Below are positions 1 through 8,517 of a DNA stretch of 64,000 nt, one piece after another. The notes beneath the pieces are model-generated. The model had not been told where the DNA came from, ran no database searches, and was given only the letters and a program-made list of their open reading frames with translations. The translations under genes and the position numbers were made by a program. Origin of the DNA: Flavobacterium sp. IMCC34852 (GTDB taxonomy: Bacteria > Bacteroidota > Bacteroidia > Flavobacteriales > Flavobacteriaceae); NCBI RefSeq assembly GCF_030643905.1, contig NZ_CP121446.1:744001-808000 (forward strand), in the 5' to 3' direction. Numbering within the stretch: the first letter of the stretch is position 1; each line of letters opens with the position of its first letter.

Positions 1-1505
1 TTTTCCCGGGTTAAGAATACATTTTTGACCAATTGCATGCTGATGGTACTCGCACCCCGGGCAAATTTCTTGGTCTTGATATTTTTGACAATCGACTGTT
101 TGAAGGCCGAATTAATAAAGCCGCGATGGGTAAAAAATGACGGGTCTTCGCTGGTTAAAACACATTTTTGCAAGTAGGGCGAAATCTGATCTAAAGGCGT
201 AAAATTCGGGTTTGATGCACCCACTACGATAGGTCGTTGTGCTACACCATTGTCGATGGCCCGATAAATAAATTCTCCGTTGATTTTGTTCAAATCGGCT
301 TCTCCATACTTGGTAATTTTCAAGCCTTCGGGATTTAATTTACTCTCAAAAATGATGTCGTTTGGTTTATGGTCATTGTATTCAAAATGCAGCGCATAAC
401 TGAAATTCCCTTTCGCTTCCATCCCTTCAAAATGGCGGAACAAACCGGTTGGCAATGACGTGATAAAATCGTTGGCGGTCATTTTCGGAATGGCTAATTT
501 GAGCGCATAAATTTTATCGGTTTCATGGGTATAAGAAACATACGGCTGGCACTTAATATTGTTCAATTGCACGGTTGACGTACTGTCTAATGCCATAAAT
601 CTTGGTCCGACAATCCATCGGTAATCAAATCGGGCGTTTTTAATTACTACGTCTTTGCTCGCAATTTTGGGGTGATTGACCATTAAATTCTGAATGGATG
701 AATAACCGTCGATATGCAAATCGCCACTATCCATCGAAAGGTTTTCCAAATTGAAATGAATCGATTGAAAACCGGTTTTCAGGTTGAATTTTTTATCCAA
801 ATAAGGAAGTTGAATTGTATCGCTTTTGGGGTTGAAAAATTCCAAATCGGCTTTTCTGTCTCTGGGATCGGCAAAACCGTTAATCGCCCATTCTTGAGAA
901 AAACCATCCGAGGTGACTTGAATCAAAGTGTTCAGTTTTTTATCGGCTAAAGCCAATTTAGTAAAATCAAAAACTACTTTATTGCCTTGGTCATTAATCT
1001 TAAAAGCAAAACCTTTGACATGCATGTCTGTCGGTACTAAATCCAAAAGATTGGAACTCAAACGATTTAAAAGTTTGGCATAATTCACTTCAGTATTGTC
1101 TGTTTTCTCTTTTTTGGAACGCAGAAAAGCGTCGAAGTTACTTCCGTTTTTGTTTTTTACCAATTGGATATAACCCTTATTAATTTCGAGTTTGCCGAGT
1201 TGAATATCACCCACTAAGAGTTTCCAAAAACTCACCTTGGTTTTCAATTCGTCAATGCGCACCAAAGTGTCAGCATTTTTTGGGACTAAAGTAATTTGTT
1301 GGAATTCAAGACCGGTTAAGCCCTGAAATTCAGCTTTAGCAATGGTCAAACGGCATTGGTAATCGCGCTCCATTTTGGCATCAATGCGATGAATGACTTT
1401 TTCAAGAATGGTATTTCGAAAAGCAAAAAGCAATACTATTCCAAGCAGTAAAATGATGCTGCTTATTTTAAGGAGAAGGAATACTTTTTGTTTTTTGGTT
1501 CTCAT
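1..1505 (-). CDS. AsmA-like protein with C-terminal GT51 transglycosylase domain (partial, runs off left edge)
   Basis: The reading frame is open from an ATG at 1505 to the window edge, giving 501 codons with no stop, so the 3' end is missing. It starts with a short basic stretch and one membrane anchor (about residues 12-30). About 400 residues of beta-rich sequence follow that resemble AsmA/DUF748-type proteins. Near residue 453 the sequence becomes a peptidoglycan glycosyltransferase (GT51): SEDPSFFTHRGF carries the expected catalytic Glu (E453), and RGASTISMQLVKNVFL (483-498) matches the family's RGGSTITQQLxKN signature. The known role of GT51 is polymerising lipid II glycan chains at the outer face of the inner membrane. 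The AsmA-like part is inferred from character only. An alternative is that it is a spacer region particular to Bacteroidota transglycosylases. Confidence 0.75.
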   Translation of the reverse strand, partial: MRTKKQKVFLLLKISSIILLLGIVLLFAFRNTILEKVIHRIDAKMERDYQCRLTIAKAEFQGLTGLEFQQITLVPKNADTLVRIDELKTKVSFWKLLVGDIQLGKLEINKGYIQLVKNKNGSNFDAFLRSKKEKTDNTEVNYAKLLNRLSSNLLDLVPTDMHVKGFAFKINDQGNKVVFDFTKLALADKKLNTLIQVTSDGFSQEWAINGFADPRDRKADLEFFNPKSDTIQLPYLDKKFNLKTGFQSIHFNLENLSMDSGDLHIDGYSSIQNLMVNHPKIASKDVVIKNARFDYRWIVGPRFMALDSTSTVQLNNIKCQPYVSYTHETDKIYALKLAIPKMTANDFITSLPTGLFRHFEGMEAKGNFSYALHFEYNDHKPNDIIFESKLNPEGLKITKYGEADLNKINGEFIYRAIDNGVAQRPIVVGASNPNFTPLDQISPYLQKCVLTSEDPSFFTHRGFINSAFKQSIVKNIKTKKFARGASTISMQLVKNVFLTRE

Positions 1506-1511
1506 CTTAAA

Positions 1512-2111
1512 TCAGTTTTCTATTATTTCATAAGAGCCTTTTTTAAAAATCAATTTATAACGAGGCAACATATTTCCTTCAACTGAAATTTCTTCCAAAG
1601 TTCCAGACAATACAATTAGTTTGCCATTTAGTTCGGCGGCAGTTTCCTTTATTCCATCTTCTATGGTAACATATTCAAAGGAAAAAAGTTGGGTTCCATT
1701 GGCATTATTGACCATTGATATAAAGGTACTTTTGTTGTTTTCAGCTAAACTCGTGACATTGATGTAAGAATCCGAACTGAATGGATGAGCAGGCATAATC
1801 AGTTCTTTTCCTTTTAACCATTTAATTTTTTCGTAAGCTTCTTCTTTTGAAATAACTTTTTGATTTAAAAGGCCGGCATTGGTGTAAATAAAAATGTAGC
1901 GCAACACTTTATTCTCATGAGAAAACAAGGTGTCGTTTTCTATTTTTTTGAGTAATTCTGAGGTTGTTTTTTCAGCTTCTTTCCACTTTTCGGAAGTTAG
2001 ATTTTCCAATAAAAGAGTATATTTTGTTTCAAAGTCTTCTTTCGAAATTTTTTGAGAAAAAACCACAAAAGGCATTGTAAATAATAGCAGTGAAAGAAAT
2101 AATTTTTTCAT
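1512..2111 (-). CDS. Secreted protein of unknown function
   Basis: 199 residues. I start at the ATG at 2111, because it opens directly with a clean signal peptide (MKKLFLSLLLFTMPFVVFSQ). The in-frame ATG at 2144 would overlap the upstream lipoprotein gene and put a polar stretch before the signal. The mature part is soluble: a Lys/Glu-rich helical half, then a probable beta-rich C-terminal half. No family recognised. It lies 16 nt after the GldH-like lipoprotein gene and 6 nt before the transglycosylase start, so the three are probably co-transcribed and act in the cell envelope. Function unknown. Confidence 0.7.
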   Translation of the reverse strand: MKKLFLSLLLFTMPFVVFSQKISKEDFETKYTLLLENLTSEKWKEAEKTTSELLKKIENDTLFSHENKVLRYIFIYTNAGLLNQKVISKEEAYEKIKWLKGKELIMPAHPFSSDSYINVTSLAENNKSTFISMVNNANGTQLFSFEYVTIEDGIKETAAELNGKLIVLSGTLEEISVEGNMLPRYKLIFKKGSYEIIEN

Positions 2112-2127
2112 GATTTTAACCTTTAAT

Positions 2128-2592
2128 TTATTCTGTTTTGTCAACTTGCAATCCTAAACTGGTGATATTTGGTAAATAATCATAGTTGAATCGATGGGAA
2201 ATATGTACCGTATAAGTTCCTTTTGATAGTTTGACGTTTTTTTTGAAGGTTTGTTTTAAATCACATAGATCGCCCAAACAATCGCCTTTGTCTTTTCCTT
2301 TGGCGTCTTTTATGAGCAAGTCAAAGAGTAGAATTTCTGTTTCGCCTTTTGGATTTGTGATACCAACTTCCATCGGAACACTTTCAAATTGATAGTCGTA
2401 AACATGGCTTATGGTTAGGGTAAAGTCGTAGTTTTTACTATCATCATTGATGGCAAATGTAAAGGATTGGGCTTCTTTTTTGGGCCATTGATTGGCGGTA
2501 AATCCTTCTTTGGTATCAGAGAAAACAGTCTTGCTGTTGCAGGAGATAAAAATAATTATGAAAAAGGTAAAGAAAAGTATTTTTGTTTTCAT
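2128..2592 (-). CDS. GldH-like lipoprotein
   Basis: 154 residues with a lipoprotein signal ending in FISC (acylated Cys18). The body has the pattern I associate with gliding-motility lipoprotein GldH: an early Trp (QW), alternating beta strands, a P-x-G turn followed by a G-D-rich loop (KGDCLGDLCDLKQ), and a closing G-x-Y-x-V-x-I strand near residues 125-132. GldH is one of the lipoproteins supporting T9SS-dependent gliding in Flavobacterium. The match is by overall pattern and is weak, so this may be a paralogue rather than GldH itself. The pair Cys-Leu-Gly-Asp-Leu-Cys could form a disulfide. A TAnnTTTG box lies about 55 nt upstream. Confidence 0.5.
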   Translation of the reverse strand: MKTKILFFTFFIIIFISCNSKTVFSDTKEGFTANQWPKKEAQSFTFAINDDSKNYDFTLTISHVYDYQFESVPMEVGITNPKGETEILLFDLLIKDAKGKDKGDCLGDLCDLKQTFKKNVKLSKGTYTVHISHRFNYDYLPNITSLGLQVDKTE

Positions 2593-2647
2593 TAATAGGA
2601 TGTTATTATTTATCTAAAACGCTGTTTTTCAGCTTTTATTGTTTAAT

Positions 2648-2655
2648 CAAAAGTA
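2648..2655 (-). promoter_or_regulatory. Candidate -7 box for the GldH-like gene
   Basis: TACTTTTG on the minus strand, matching the Bacteroidota -7 consensus TAnnTTTG, 55 nt before the start codon. No clear TTG at the -33 distance. Confidence 0.45.
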
Positions 2656-2720
2656 ATTGTAGCGACTGGTTTTTAATTTATATAATTTAAAGAATAATTT
2701 ATAGGATTTGGGAACTTGGT

Positions 2721-4082
2721 TTACCCAAACAACTGTTCAACTACTTCTTCAATTTTCGAGACCAAAACGATTTTGATCAATGGGTTTTTGATGGCAATCT
2801 TGTTGTATTTAGAGACAAAAATGGTTGAAAAACCAAGCTTTTCTGCTTCTTGAATGCGTTGCTCAACACGGTTCACGGGACGGATTTCGCCCGACAATCC
2901 GACTTCGCCGGCAAAGCAGACATCTTTGCCCACAGCAATATCTTCATTGGAAGACAAAATCGCTGCCACAACCGCTAAATCAATAGCCGGATCATCTACT
3001 GAAATTCCGCCGGTGACATTGAGAAAAACATCTTTAGTTCCTAATCGGAAACCGGCACGTTTTTCCAACACGGCTAAAATCATGTTTAATCTTTTGGCGT
3101 TGTAACCGGTTGTACTACGCTGCGGCGTACCGTAAACGGCAGTCGAAACCAAGGCTTGAATTTCTATCATCAATGGTCGCATGCCTTCTAAAGTCGAGGC
3201 GATGGCGGTTCCGGATAGTTCTTCTTCGCGGTGTGAAATCAATATTTCGGAAGGATTGGACACTTCTCTTAAACCTGAACCTTGCATTTCATAAATACCC
3301 AATTCGGCGGTAGAACCAAAACGGTTTTTGAGTGAGCGCAGAATCCGATACACGTGATTTCTATCGCCTTCAAATTGTAAAACGGTATCAACCATGTGTT
3401 CCAAAATCTTTGGCCCGGCGATGTTGCCGTCTTTGGTAATGTGACCAATAAGTATTACCGGAATGTTGGTTTCTTTGGCAAATTTGATCAGTTCAGCGGT
3501 GGTTTCTCGGATTTGAGAAATACTTCCGGCAGTGGATTCAATGTAATCCGTATGTAAGGTTTGAATCGAATCGATGATGACAATATCGGGTTCGGTTTCT
3601 ACGATGTGTCGGAAGATATTTTGGGTTTTGGTTTCGGTTAAGATGTAACAATTGTCGCTGTTCGGATTGATTCTTTCCGCACGCATTTTGATTTGCTTCT
3701 GACTTTCCTCGCCCGAAACATATAAAGTTTTATAAGGTAATTTTAAAGAGATTTGGAGTAATAATGTACTTTTTCCGATTCCGGGTTCACCGCCCAATAA
3801 GATTAACGAACCGGGCACAATGCCGCCACCGAGTACACGATTTAATTCGCCGTCGGTGGTGTCCATTCGCACCTCTTGGGTCGAATCAATTTCTTTTATT
3901 TTGAGGGGTTTTGAAACTCTTTTGGTATCAGCAGCATCCGGTTTCCAGCTTTGCTTTTCTTCTTTTTGGATGATCTCTTCGGCTATGGTATTCCATTCTT
4001 TACAGGCATTGCATTGGCCTTGCCATTTGGCGTATTGGGTACCACAATTTTGACAAAAAAAAGCAGTTTTGAGTTTCGACAT
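2721..4082 (-). CDS. radA: DNA repair protein RadA (Sms)
   Basis: 453 residues, normal for the family. Order of domains: an N-terminal C4 zinc finger (C10, C13, C24, C27); a RecA-like ATPase with Walker A GEPGIGKST (98-106) and the RadA-specific KNRFGS motif; and a C-terminal Lon-like domain without the protease dyad's usual activity. RadA is a helicase/branch-migration factor in recombination and stalled-fork repair. It follows the esterase-like gene by 11 nt, so it probably sits at the end of the panC-panD-flippase-esterase string. The start is fixed by the zinc finger beginning at residue 10. Confidence 0.97.
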   Translation of the reverse strand: MSKLKTAFFCQNCGTQYAKWQGQCNACKEWNTIAEEIIQKEEKQSWKPDAADTKRVSKPLKIKEIDSTQEVRMDTTDGELNRVLGGGIVPGSLILLGGEPGIGKSTLLLQISLKLPYKTLYVSGEESQKQIKMRAERINPNSDNCYILTETKTQNIFRHIVETEPDIVIIDSIQTLHTDYIESTAGSISQIRETTAELIKFAKETNIPVILIGHITKDGNIAGPKILEHMVDTVLQFEGDRNHVYRILRSLKNRFGSTAELGIYEMQGSGLREVSNPSEILISHREEELSGTAIASTLEGMRPLMIEIQALVSTAVYGTPQRSTTGYNAKRLNMILAVLEKRAGFRLGTKDVFLNVTGGISVDDPAIDLAVVAAILSSNEDIAVGKDVCFAGEVGLSGEIRPVNRVEQRIQEAEKLGFSTIFVSKYNKIAIKNPLIKIVLVSKIEEVVEQLFG

Positions 4083-4093
4083 TTAGGGTATAT

Positions 4094-5344
4094 TTATTCT
4101 GATTTTTTTTCTTCGGTTGGGGTTTCTGATGGTGGCGTGTCTGTGGGAACTTCTTCAGTAGGTGGTGTTTCCTCAATCACTTCCTCTTTTTTGTTTTTGA
4201 GTTCTCCTTTCAAGGCATCGGCTCTTTCCAGCATCATGTCTTTGGTCAAATCACCAATCTCTTCTTTTTGGAAAGCGGTTTGATAACTTTTGATGGCTCT
4301 TTTGGTGTCGCCTGTTTTTTCATACATCTGTCCCAAATGATAATCGGCTAACATAGATTTTGGATAGTTTTTTCGCGCCAATTGAGATAATTCATCGAAT
4401 TCTACATAGGCTTTATTTTTCAAAATGGCTGCTTCAATGGCTTTGAAATCATTGATTCTGATTTGTAATTTTAGTCCCAAAGAGTTTTCGAGCACCGCAT
4501 ATTTATCGACTAAATACTTCACATACCCTGAAGGCAAGACAGCAATTTTTTCTTGGAACTCAACGGTAGAAATGGGTTGGTAAACCGAGAAAATTTGGTA
4601 CAAAGCACTCGGTATTGCATGCAATACTAGCGAATAATGCGAGGCGCCTTTGAACTCTTCGTATAAATAGTTGAGTTTTGGATTTTTTACATTTTTAGCT
4701 GCGGCATCTAAGGCTTGAATGCGGGTTTTCATTTTTTTCATATCGCCTTCCGCTGTACAATGATAATAGAAAGTGGTTTGTTGCATAGCGGCCAATCTTT
4801 CCGGAATTTGCTCTTCCATGCCTTCCGGAAGTTCGGGACTCATAGAAATGTAAGCGTTGAATATGGGTTGGTCTTTGTACAAATAGCAGTTCAAAAAGGC
4901 GGCGGTTGTATCTAATCCGGCGACCATTCTGAATGGTGCTACACGAAAGTTTTTTTGGATACTCGGAATCAATTCCATCCCCACAAATTCGAAGAAATCG
5001 GCTCCTTTTTCCGAAGGCAAACCGGTGGTTTCATCGAAAGTACAATCGCTTTCGCGTTCGTTGTTTTTGTTTTGACTAATGGCTACTACAATCACTTCGG
5101 GTAAATCATCCCAATAGTAACCGTAACTCAAAGCGCCTTGAAAAGCATCGAAAAGAAAATCACCGTCAAAAAGAACCAACAAAGGATATTTTTGGGATTT
5201 ATTTTTATCGTAGGATGGCGGAAGTCCGATTTTGATTTCGCGGTCTTCGTTGAGCTTTTGAGAAGTTATGGTATCAGTAATGGTTCTTTGAGCCAATAAA
5301 TTGCCGGAACTAACCAGCAGTAATAGTAAAAACAGTTGTCTCAT
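4094..5344 (-). CDS. Esterase-fold protein with TPR-like tail; nucleophile serine apparently replaced
   Basis: 416 residues from the ATG at 5344, which opens with a signal peptide (MRQLFLLLLLVSSGNLLAQ); the in-frame ATG at 5392 would add a non-signal leader. Residues about 30-265 look like the putative esterase (EstD/IroE-like) alpha/beta hydrolase fold: YPLLVLFDGD, then the region where the nucleophile elbow should be. That elbow reads AGLDTTAAF, so Asp145 stands where Ser is expected and the second Gly is missing. A His remains in KGASHYS. Residues about 330-385 resemble a TPR (ADYHLGQMYEKTGDTKRAI). The C-terminal 35 residues are Glu/Pro/Thr-rich. The protein is probably periplasmic, and hydrolase activity is doubtful. 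Confidence 0.75.
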   Translation of the reverse strand: MRQLFLLLLLVSSGNLLAQRTITDTITSQKLNEDREIKIGLPPSYDKNKSQKYPLLVLFDGDFLFDAFQGALSYGYYWDDLPEVIVVAISQNKNNERESDCTFDETTGLPSEKGADFFEFVGMELIPSIQKNFRVAPFRMVAGLDTTAAFLNCYLYKDQPIFNAYISMSPELPEGMEEQIPERLAAMQQTTFYYHCTAEGDMKKMKTRIQALDAAAKNVKNPKLNYLYEEFKGASHYSLVLHAIPSALYQIFSVYQPISTVEFQEKIAVLPSGYVKYLVDKYAVLENSLGLKLQIRINDFKAIEAAILKNKAYVEFDELSQLARKNYPKSMLADYHLGQMYEKTGDTKRAIKSYQTAFQKEEIGDLTKDMMLERADALKGELKNKKEEVIEETPPTEEVPTDTPPSETPTEEKKSE

Positions 5345-5401
5345 GGAAAATGTTTTTGGGTTAAATAGAGTTGTTGCTAAAATGATTAGCAAGATAGTAA
5401 A

Positions 5402-6367
5402 TTATTTATTGCTATTTAACACCGGAAGTAAAACATAGGAAATCAAGCCGAGAAGAATGGCCAAGATGGTTTGAGATGTCCAAACCAACCACCCAAAGGC
5501 AATACCGATGTCGTTTGAAATACCGTAAAGTGAGAATATCAAAGCGATAGAAAAAGGGTAAGCGCCCAAACCTCCGTTGGAAAATCCTACTGCTAAACTC
5601 CCGAAAATAAAGCCCATAATGATGATGTCAAAGCTGATTTCTGCTGTTTCGGGCAAAGCAAAAATGGCTACATAGAACATGCTGAGGTAAGAAACCCAGA
5701 TGAAAAAAGAATGAAAAAGGTATTTCCATTTTGTTTTCATTTTTAAAACGGTCATCATGCCTTCAATCAGTCCGGATAGTTTTTTCTTTAATTTTAAAAT
5801 AATCGGCCATTCGGCATAAATCCAAATCAACAAAAAAATCACGCCCATGATTACGGTCGCAATGCCGTAATAAATTAAGTATTGTAAAGAAACATTCTTG
5901 CTCAACAAGAATTGGTATATGGCGTCAAACTGGGAGACGAAGCCGATGAGAACAAAGAGCAAGAAGATTAGTAAATCCACAATTCTCTCGGCTACTATAG
6001 TACCGAAAGCTTTGTCGAAAGGCACATCTTCATATTTTTTCAACAAGGCTGCGCGTGAAATTTCGCCGGAACGCGGTACGGTCAAATTGACCAGATAGGA
6101 TACACTTACGGTAAAGAAATTGTTGTAAAATTTGGTTTGGTAACCCAAGTGATTCAGTGCAAATTTCCAGCGATAAGCTCTTGACCAATAGCCTATACAA
6201 GCGATAACGAGCGACAAAAGGATATAAGAATAATTTGCCTTTTGAAAGCTGTTTTTTATTTTGAGAATTTCATCGGGTTTTAGCGTAGTGTATTGGTAGT
6301 AAATGATGCTAATTCCTATACAAAGAGGAATAAGAATAGTCAGCCATTTGCTAATTTGTTTTTTCAA
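5402..6367 (-). CDS. Lysylphosphatidylglycerol synthase TM-like / flippase-like membrane protein
   Basis: 321 residues with about eight hydrophobic segments. It has the features of the UPF0104/LPG-synthase transmembrane family: YWSRAYRWKFAL early, the conserved VPRSGEISRAALLKKYE block around residues 97-112, and a late SNGGLGAYPF loop. Only the membrane part is present; there is no aminoacyltransferase domain, so MprF-like lysyl transfer is not supported. A lipid or polyprenol-lipid transport role is an inference from the family. The gene starts 4 nt after panD, implying co-transcription. Substrate unknown. Confidence 0.82.
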   Translation of the reverse strand: MKKQISKWLTILIPLCIGISIIYYQYTTLKPDEILKIKNSFQKANYSYILLSLVIACIGYWSRAYRWKFALNHLGYQTKFYNNFFTVSVSYLVNLTVPRSGEISRAALLKKYEDVPFDKAFGTIVAERIVDLLIFLLFVLIGFVSQFDAIYQFLLSKNVSLQYLIYYGIATVIMGVIFLLIWIYAEWPIILKLKKKLSGLIEGMMTVLKMKTKWKYLFHSFFIWVSYLSMFYVAIFALPETAEISFDIIIMGFIFGSLAVGFSNGGLGAYPFSIALIFSLYGISNDIGIAFGWLVWTSQTILAILLGLISYVLLPVLNSNK

Positions 6368-6371
6368 GTGA

Positions 6372-6722
6372 TTAGGTCAAAGAATTATCTTTTTCATTAG
6401 GAAAAACCATCCAAGGCTTAAATGTTTTGGCTTTTTCGAAATCCATAACGGCATAAGACATGATGATGATGATGTCATCTTTTTGCACTTTTCGAGCGGC
6501 CGGACCATTGAGGGTTATTTCTCCGGAGTTTCTGATGCCTTTGATCACATAGGTTTCAAAACGCTCTCCGTTATTTACATTTACAATGAAAACTTTTTCG
6601 CCTTCAATGAGGTTTGCGGCTTCCATTAAGGTTTCGTCAATGGTAATGCTGCCAATATAATTTAAATCGGCACCGGTTACTTTTACACGATGAATTTTAG
6701 ATTTTACTACTTGAATTTGCAT
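6372..6722 (-). CDS. panD: Aspartate 1-decarboxylase (pyruvoyl enzyme precursor)
   Basis: 116 residues. It makes beta-alanine from L-aspartate for pantothenate. The self-cleavage site Gly24-Ser25 is exactly where the family has it (NYIGSITID), and Ser25 would become the pyruvoyl cofactor. Further family features are the LNGPAARK block and the YAVMD strand. panC lies directly upstream with a 14-nt gap, and its product joins beta-alanine to pantoate, so the two steps are adjacent. A TAnnTTTG box fills most of that gap and ends 4 nt before the ATG, so panD may also have its own leaderless transcript. Confidence 0.97.
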   Translation of the reverse strand: MQIQVVKSKIHRVKVTGADLNYIGSITIDETLMEAANLIEGEKVFIVNVNNGERFETYVIKGIRNSGEITLNGPAARKVQKDDIIIIMSYAVMDFEKAKTFKPWMVFPNEKDNSLT

Positions 6723-6726
6723 GGGG

Positions 6727-6734
6727 CAAAGGTA
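6727..6734 (-). promoter_or_regulatory. -7 box directly before panD (leaderless type)
   Basis: TACCTTTG on the minus strand, 4 nt before the panD ATG and inside the short panC-panD gap. With a start site 4-6 nt after the final G, the transcript would begin at or next to the ATG. Confidence 0.5.
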
Positions 6735-6736
6735 AA

Positions 6737-7585
6737 TTATTTTAGTGAAATAGTGTCAATCAATCGAATATTGTTGACAAAAACGGCGATAAACGCGCGG
6801 TATGTTTTGGTTTTACTTTTTCTTAGACAAGGCAGCAAAGTAGCTTCATCGGCAATTTGGAAATACTCCAGGGTAAAGTTTTTGTTTTTTTCAAAAGTCT
6901 TTTTTACCCAATTGGTCACCTCAGTTGCAGATTTTGTTTTAAAGCGTTTTTTAGCTTGCACAATGGTTTTGTAAATGATGGCTGCTTCTTTTTTTTCGGT
7001 TTCGGAGAGTCTTTCGTTGCGAGAACTCATGGCCAAACCGTTAGATTCTCTGTAAATGGGACAACCGATGACTTTGACGGGCAGTTGTTCTTTTTCGACC
7101 ATTTTTTTAACAATCTGTAATTGCTGAAAATCCTTTTCACCGAAGTAAGCGTGGGTTGGTTTTACAATTTCAAAAAGTCTTTTGACTATGGTTCCGACGC
7201 CATCAAAATGACCGGGACGGAATTGGCCTTCCATTTGGTTTTCCAAACCGTCAAAATCAAAATGTTGTGAAACCGTATTGCCATTGTAAATATCGTCTAC
7301 GCTGGGTGCATAAACGATAATTTTATCGGAAACCGATTTTATTTTTTCGATATCGGCTTCCAATGTTCGCGGATATTTGGCTAAATCTTCGGCATTATTG
7401 AACTGAGTCGGATTGACAAAAATACTCATCACCACGACGGCATTATGCTTCAACGCTTCAGCTAAAAGAGATAAGTGTCCTTGATGAAGCGCACCCATAG
7501 TGGGCACAAAACCAATGGCCGTTGCATCGTTAGAAACAGTTGTTAGGTAAGAAACTAATTCATTCTGAGTGTTAAAAAGAAGCAT
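6737..7585 (-). CDS. panC: Pantothenate synthetase
   Basis: 282 residues from the ATG at 7585 ([10 protein letters not shown]). It condenses pantoate and beta-alanine with ATP. Motifs in order: [15 protein letters not shown] with the HxGH-type nucleotide-binding signature, [20 protein letters not shown] and SSRNERL, all typical. The frame is open further upstream to an ATG at 7636, but a minus-strand TAAGTTTG box at 7607-7614 would place the transcript start downstream of that ATG, and the family usually begins just before the Rossmann strand, so the shorter start is preferred. The gene is divergent from the glycogen synthase-like gene. Confidence 0.95.
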   Translation of the reverse strand: MLLFNTQNELVSYLTTVSNDATAIGFVPTMGALHQGHLSLLAEALKHNAVVVMSIFVNPTQFNNAEDLAKYPRTLEADIEKIKSVSDKIIVYAPSVDDIYNGNTVSQHFDFDGLENQMEGQFRPGHFDGVGTIVKRLFEIVKPTHAYFGEKDFQQLQIVKKMVEKEQLPVKVIGCPIYRESNGLAMSSRNERLSETEKKEAAIIYKTIVQAKKRFKTKSATEVTNWVKKTFEKNKNFTLEYFQIADEATLLPCLRKSKTKTYRAFIAVFVNNIRLIDTISLK

Positions 7586-7606
7586 TGGCTTTCGGTAAAT
7601 GAGTTG

Positions 7607-7614
7607 CAAACTTA
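7607..7614 (-). promoter_or_regulatory. Candidate -7 box for panC
   Basis: TAAGTTTG on the minus strand, 21 nt before the chosen panC start. It supports the shorter start codon. Confidence 0.45.
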
Positions 7615-7645
7615 CTATTTTCATAAATAACTGCATAAATTTTTG

Positions 7646-7653
7646 TACTTTTG
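7646..7653 (+). promoter_or_regulatory. Candidate -7 box for the glycogen synthase-like gene
   Basis: TACTTTTG, 38 nt before the ATG at 7692. It lies in the 106-nt divergent region shared with panC. Confidence 0.5.
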
Positions 7654-7691
7654 CCTGTTTTTTATTGCCAATAAATAAAGTAAAATAGATT

Positions 7692-8498
7692 ATGGAAGAT
7701 AAGAGGATATTGTATGTATCATCTGAAGTGGTGCCTTATCTGGCTGAGAATGAGGTTTCTTTAATGTCATATGATGTTCCGAAAATGGTTAATGACCAAG
7801 GAGGACAGATAAGAATTTTTATGCCGAGATACGGAAATATCAATGAAAGAAGGCATCAATTGCATGAGGTAATTCGATTATCGGGAATGAATTTAGTGGT
7901 CAATGATTTAGACATGCCTTTGATTATCAAAGTGGCTTCTATCCCCAAAGAAAGAATCCAAGTTTACTTTATCGATAATGACGAATATTTCAAACGCAAA
8001 GCCACTTTCAGCGATGAAGAAGGCGTGATGTACCCGGATAATGATGAGAGAGCTATTTTCTTTGCCAAAGGCGTAGTAGAAACAGTAAAAAAACTGAATT
8101 GGGTTCCCGATATCATTCACGTTCACGGTTGGATGGCCGGTTTGTTGCCTGTTTATATGAAGCATTACTACAAAGACGAAGCTTTGTTTTCGGACACTAA
8201 AATTGTGACTTCGGTTTACAGTCAGTCTTTTGATGGCACTTTGAATGCTGAAATGATCAACAAAATCAAGTTTGATAACATCCCGCAGGAAGCCATTCAG
8301 GATTTAGAATTACCTAATTATGAAAACCTTATCAAGTCCTCTATTCAGCATTCGGACGCGGTAATTATTGCTTCAGAAAACCTGTCATCAAGTTTAACAA
8401 AATTTATAGAGTCTTCAGGAAAACCTTTTTTACCTTTCGCCTCGAAAGATAAATTTTCAGAAGCATACACCAACTTCTACAAGGAAATGCTTCCTTAA
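7692..8498 (+). CDS. Glycogen/starch synthase-like protein, N-terminal domain only
   Basis: 268 residues, about half the usual 470-500 of a GlgA enzyme. It resembles the starch synthase catalytic N-terminal domain: ILYVSSEVVPYL at the start, a KMVNDQGGQIRIFMPRYG block (compare the usual KxGGL...RxxxPxY), and PDIIHVHGWMAGLLPVY, the conserved HxHxW segment. The C-terminal GT-B domain that binds ADP-glucose is absent, and the ORF ends normally with no visible frameshift. The next gene, a DUF4270 lipoprotein, follows after 19 nt and then glmS, which suggests an envelope or sugar-related role. Catalysis as a glycogen synthase is doubtful. Confidence 0.8.
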   Translation: MEDKRILYVSSEVVPYLAENEVSLMSYDVPKMVNDQGGQIRIFMPRYGNINERRHQLHEVIRLSGMNLVVNDLDMPLIIKVASIPKERIQVYFIDNDEYFKRKATFSDEEGVMYPDNDERAIFFAKGVVETVKKLNWVPDIIHVHGWMAGLLPVYMKHYYKDEALFSDTKIVTSVYSQSFDGTLNAEMINKIKFDNIPQEAIQDLELPNYENLIKSSIQHSDAVIIASENLSSSLTKFIESSGKPFLPFASKDKFSEAYTNFYKEMLP

Positions 8499-8517
8499 AA
8501 AATAATTATTCAGATTT

